From: Deltaproteobacteria bacterium
Lineage (GTDB): Bacteria > Desulfobacterota > DSM-4660 > Desulfatiglandales > Desulfatiglandaceae
Length of the DNA stretch: 9,185 bases
Reading direction: 5' to 3'
Assembly: GCA_013349725.1 (NCBI GenBank)
Contig: DUZB01000048.1
Span: forward strand, 1 to 9,185
The notes under the pieces were generated by a model. It did no database searches. It saw only the letters and a program-made list of their open reading frames with translations, and was not told the origin of the DNA. Below are positions 6,678 through 9,185 of this stretch, one piece after another (the first letter of the stretch is position 1; each line of letters starts with the position of its first letter). Position numbers and translations under genes: made by a program.

Positions 6678-7976
6678 TTATTGGCCCGCGAATCCGAACA
6701 TCCTGGGCAGCCACAGGGTGAGATTGGGCGCGTAGGTAAAAATGAAAAGAACGGCATACTGAATAATCAGAAATGGTATAACGGCACGGGTAACATACAG
6801 CAGATCCTTGTTTGCCATGGCGCCGGTAATATACAGACTCACTCCCATGGGCGGCGTGCAGTAGGCAATGGCCAGGTTGACCGTCATGATCAAACCGAAA
6901 TGCATCGGGTCTATGTGAAATCCGGGCAACATGGGGAGGATCACCGGTCCCAGAATCAGGGTGGCGGAGATGATGTCCATAAACATTCCGACAACAATGA
7001 GAAGGACATTAATCACAAGGAGAAACACAACAGGGGATTGAATATTGGACATGACGGCTTCGGTGATTTTGTTCGGTATGTCCGCCAAGGTAAGGTATCG
7101 GCCAAAACAGGTTGCTCCCGCAACAATGATGAGCAAAGTCGCGGACGTCACGGCTGAGTTGATCGTAATCTGCTTGACATCTCTAAATTTGATAGAGCGA
7201 TGGATAAAAAGCTCCACAAAAAAAGCGTACACACAGGCCACCACCGCGGCTTCATTGGCTGTAAAAGCGCCTGAAAAAATACCGCCGAAAATGATGACGA
7301 TGAGCATCAGGGACCAGAACCCTTCTTTAAGAATTTTAAGAACCTCCATAAACGAAGGAACAGGCATCCTGATAAAATCGGTTCTTTTTCTGTGAATAAC
7401 ATAGGTGTAAACACATACTCCGAACATAATCAGAATTCCCGGCAAGAACCCGGTAAGGAAAAGGCCTTCCAAAGAAACATTGCTGATCATGCTGTACAAA
7501 ATCATCCCGATGCTGGGCGGGATAATGACGCCGAGGTTGGGAGACGTGGTCATAACGCCAATGGTGTACTTCTCGCGGTATCCATTTTCAATCAACGCGG
7601 GGATCATGAATCCGCCCAGAGCCACCACGGTTGCCACGGTAGATCCGGAAATGGCGCCGAAAAGCCCGCATCCTAAAACCCCCGCCATACCAAGACCGCC
7701 GGGAAGCCAGCTTACCAGAACGTTGGCTACTTTGATGAGTTTGTCCACAATGGAACCGGCTGTCATGATGTTCCCGCAAAGGATGAAATAGAGGACAACC
7801 ACCAGGGCAAAATTGTCCATACTTCGAAAGAGGGTCTGAGCCAGGAGAAGTAACGGGAGATCCGTAAAGAAGATGAAACCGAGGACCGCTGTAAAAAAAA
7901 GACACATGAACACGGGCACGAGCGTTGCCATGCAGCCCAACAAGATGCCCATTATAACAAAATGGCCTACTTCCAT
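6678..7976 (-). CDS. dctM: TRAP transporter large membrane subunit, DctM-like
   Basis: The ion-coupled membrane channel of a tripartite ATP-independent periplasmic transporter, located in the cytoplasmic membrane. It has 432 residues, close to the usual 425-430, and is hydrophobic throughout with roughly a dozen membrane segments. Family signatures are GCGLFGAISGSTVATV (102-117), TTSPNLGVIIPPSIG (143-157), GGIFSGAFTANEAA (231-244) and, near the C-terminus, NLAIAYCTPPMGVSLY (367-382). GGAG lies 11 bases before the ATG. The gene begins 69 bases after dctQ, a gap in which I see no structure, and is followed closely by the acyl-CoA synthetase. The substrate cannot be inferred from this subunit; TRAP systems usually carry organic acids, sometimes aromatic or amino acids, in exchange for the Na+ gradient. 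Confidence 0.95.
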   Translation of the reverse strand: MEVGHFVIMGILLGCMATLVPVFMCLFFTAVLGFIFFTDLPLLLLAQTLFRSMDNFALVVVLYFILCGNIMTAGSIVDKLIKVANVLVSWLPGGLGMAGVLGCGLFGAISGSTVATVVALGGFMIPALIENGYREKYTIGVMTTSPNLGVIIPPSIGMILYSMISNVSLEGLFLTGFLPGILIMFGVCVYTYVIHRKRTDFIRMPVPSFMEVLKILKEGFWSLMLIVIIFGGIFSGAFTANEAAVVACVYAFFVELFIHRSIKFRDVKQITINSAVTSATLLIIVAGATCFGRYLTLADIPNKITEAVMSNIQSPVVFLLVINVLLIVVGMFMDIISATLILGPVILPMLPGFHIDPMHFGLIMTVNLAIAYCTPPMGVSLYITGAMANKDLLYVTRAVIPFLIIQYAVLFIFTYAPNLTLWLPRMFGFAGQ

Positions 7977-8045
7977 AATAAAATCGTCTCCGCAAATTTG
8001 GAAGGTGAATCAGCTTCTCACAAGGCAAACCCTGAAATGAAGAAC

Positions 8046-8546
8046 TCAGGCAGCTGCAGGTTTATCTCCGAGGGCCTGAATATCCTCGTACAAAACCATG
8101 CAGGTTCTGATAAACATCATAATTCCCATGACCGGCAGAAGCGCATAAAGATAGGCCAGAGGGATCTCAAGAATAATGGTTTTCTGGTGGGTCGTAACCT
8201 GAAGGGCCGCCATCAGCCAGCCGTAGTACATCATCATGCAGGCAAATATTAACGTAACAGCATTACTGAAGAAAGTAAGGGGGCTCTTCAAGCGGGGCGC
8301 CAGTTGAACCAGCGCGTCGATCTTGATCATGGAGCGGGCCTTGATTGCAGCGCTGCACCCGATGAAAGTCGTGAGAATAATCACTTCCCTCACCAGTTCT
8401 TCCGACCAGGCCAGCGAATAGTTAAAACCGTATCTCAAAACAACGTTCGCAAAAAGTGATATCAGGGCGACAAACGTGGAAAGAAACAGCACCCAGCCCT
8501 CAAAAAATGAGAGCACTTTATCAAGAAACCTGAACAATTTCGCCAT
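8046..8546 (-). CDS. dctQ: TRAP transporter small membrane subunit, DctQ-like
   Basis: The small membrane partner of DctM, required for TRAP transport. It has 166 residues with four hydrophobic segments at about 17-36, 52-68, 92-113 and 129-150. The family pattern is visible at 46-77: AWSEELVRE, then a small-residue stretch FIGCSAA, then KARSMIKIDAL, matching the W-x-EEL...G...R...D layout of DctQ proteins, with Met where many members have His. GGAG lies 9 bases before the ATG at 8546. The gene sits just downstream of a strong hairpin that separates it from dctP, so its expression is probably lower than that of the binding protein. Confidence 0.93.
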   Translation of the reverse strand: MAKLFRFLDKVLSFFEGWVLFLSTFVALISLFANVVLRYGFNYSLAWSEELVREVIILTTFIGCSAAIKARSMIKIDALVQLAPRLKSPLTFFSNAVTLIFACMMMYYGWLMAALQVTTHQKTIILEIPLAYLYALLPVMGIMMFIRTCMVLYEDIQALGDKPAAA

Positions 8547-8563
8547 GGACTATCGCTCCAGAG

Positions 8564-8603
8564 AAAAAAAGCGGAGAGTGAAGTACCTTTCACTCTCCGC
8601 TTT
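8564..8603 (-). terminator. Intrinsic terminator or stabilising hairpin between dctP and dctQ
   Basis: A perfect 15-base inverted repeat (8568-8582 with 8589-8603) has a 6-base loop. On the minus strand it is followed by an unbroken T-run: T at 8570-8564, the first three belonging to the stem. It begins 9 bases after the dctP stop and ends 4 bases before the dctQ ribosome site. This is a textbook Rho-independent terminator layout. Since dctQ and dctM clearly belong with dctP, it is best read as a leaky terminator or 3'-end stabiliser that raises binding protein over permease. Confidence 0.85.
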
Positions 8604-8612
8604 ACCAATCAT

Positions 8613-9185
8613 TTACGGTTTGTAACCCAAATAATCCTGCACTTCCTTCAGGAAATCTTTCGGCTTATAGGTGTCGGTCGGATACAATTTATTAATATCA
8701 GCAGCAAAATCCTTATAGACGGAGTTGCCTTCCTTCTTGAGGATATTATGCTCTTCTTCAGACAAGTCAAAGAAAGTAACGCCGGCCTTTGCCTTGGCTT
8801 CATCTATGGCCCATGCTTCCTGTACGACAGTCTCTTTTCGAATATTGGCACACACATCGTGCACCACGTCCACAAAGATCTTCTGAAGGGTAGTTGGCAG
8901 AGTGTTAAACCAGGCTTTGTTGAATATCCAGATGAAAAGGCCCTGGGCGTAATTAATCCTGGTGAAATATTTGGCCACCTCAAATTTTTTGGTAATATAA
9001 CATACCATGGGGGTGTGATCCAGCCCCGTAATGACTCCCTGCTTGAGAGCGATAGGCACATCGGGCCAAGGCATCACCACCGGGTTGAAACCCCAGGCCT
9101 TGTAGGTAAGCTTGTTTACTGCCGCTTCTGCAATGCGGAATTTGACCTTTTTGGCCTCTTCAATATTCTGAACGGGCACCGTCGT
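8613..9185 (-). CDS. dctP: TRAP transporter solute-binding protein, DctP-like, 5' end cut by the window edge
   Basis: Periplasmic binding protein that captures the substrate and delivers it to DctQM. Only the C-terminal 190 residues are present. The frame stays open to the right edge, and the GTG at 9179 is an internal codon, not a start. TRAP-family features are the KVKFRIAEA stretch (the strand with the conserved substrate-contacting Arg), followed by GFNPVVMPWPDVPIALKQGVITG, which corresponds to the G-x-NPV-x-MPWPEV-Y-x-AL-Q-x-G-V-x-DG pattern. It continues through an FTRINY segment and a helical C-terminus ending DYLGYKP. The signal peptide would lie outside the window. It heads the dctPQM group and is followed by a hairpin terminator, consistent with high expression. 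The ligand cannot be named, though the neighbouring acyl-CoA synthetase suggests a carboxylic acid. Confidence 0.93.
   Translation of the reverse strand, partial: TTVPVQNIEEAKKVKFRIAEAAVNKLTYKAWGFNPVVMPWPDVPIALKQGVITGLDHTPMVCYITKKFEVAKYFTRINYAQGLFIWIFNKAWFNTLPTTLQKIFVDVVHDVCANIRKETVVQEAWAIDEAKAKAGVTFFDLSEEEHNILKKEGNSVYKDFAADINKLYPTDTYKPKDFLKEVQDYLGYKP

Noticed and set aside
9177..9179. GTG as a start for a short dctP
   Set aside because: The frame continues upstream to the window edge and the protein would lack its N-terminal domain and signal peptide. It is an internal valine codon.

Overview
The window is a densely packed, one-directional stretch: every gene I can support lies on the minus strand, so transcription runs from the right edge towards the left edge. 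Gene content suggests a strictly anaerobic bacterium, most likely a sulfate reducer or syntroph of the Desulfobacterota (former Deltaproteobacteria). That assignment is an inference from gene content: a bacterial TRAP transporter with Shine-Dalgarno-led genes sits next to a methanogen-type Hdr/Mvh electron-transfer module. No marker gene fixes the taxon.

Right part (about 6.6 to 9.2 kb): a tripartite TRAP transporter in the order dctP (solute-binding protein, cut by the right edge), dctQ (small membrane subunit) and dctM (large membrane subunit). A strong hairpin plus T-run separates dctP from dctQ and probably sets a high ratio of binding protein to permease. An AMP-forming acyl-CoA synthetase (5049-6626) follows dctM after 51 bases and is probably co-transcribed. 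Together these suggest uptake of a carboxylic acid followed by activation to its CoA thioester.

Left part (1 to about 4.8 kb): after a 248-base gap come hdrA, mvhD, mvhG and mvhA. These encode an HdrA-type FAD/iron-sulfur protein, the MvhD [2Fe-2S] linker and the small and large subunits of a group 3c-like [NiFe] hydrogenase. mvhA is a 460-codon open frame that runs off the left edge just inside its C-terminal nickel-ligand motif. mvhD, mvhG and mvhA overlap one another. hdrA is separated from mvhD by 88 bases holding a heptamer-repeat palindrome that resembles a terminator or attenuator.

Working together (inference): HdrA/MvhDGA is the H2-handling half of a flavin-based electron-bifurcating complex that couples H2 to ferredoxin and to a second acceptor. 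The usual partners HdrB and HdrC are not in the window. They may lie beyond the left edge, be encoded elsewhere, or be replaced by another acceptor. Placed next to acid uptake and activation, the module could dispose of or recover electrons during oxidation of the imported acid. I see no mobile elements, CRISPR arrays, tRNA or rRNA genes.
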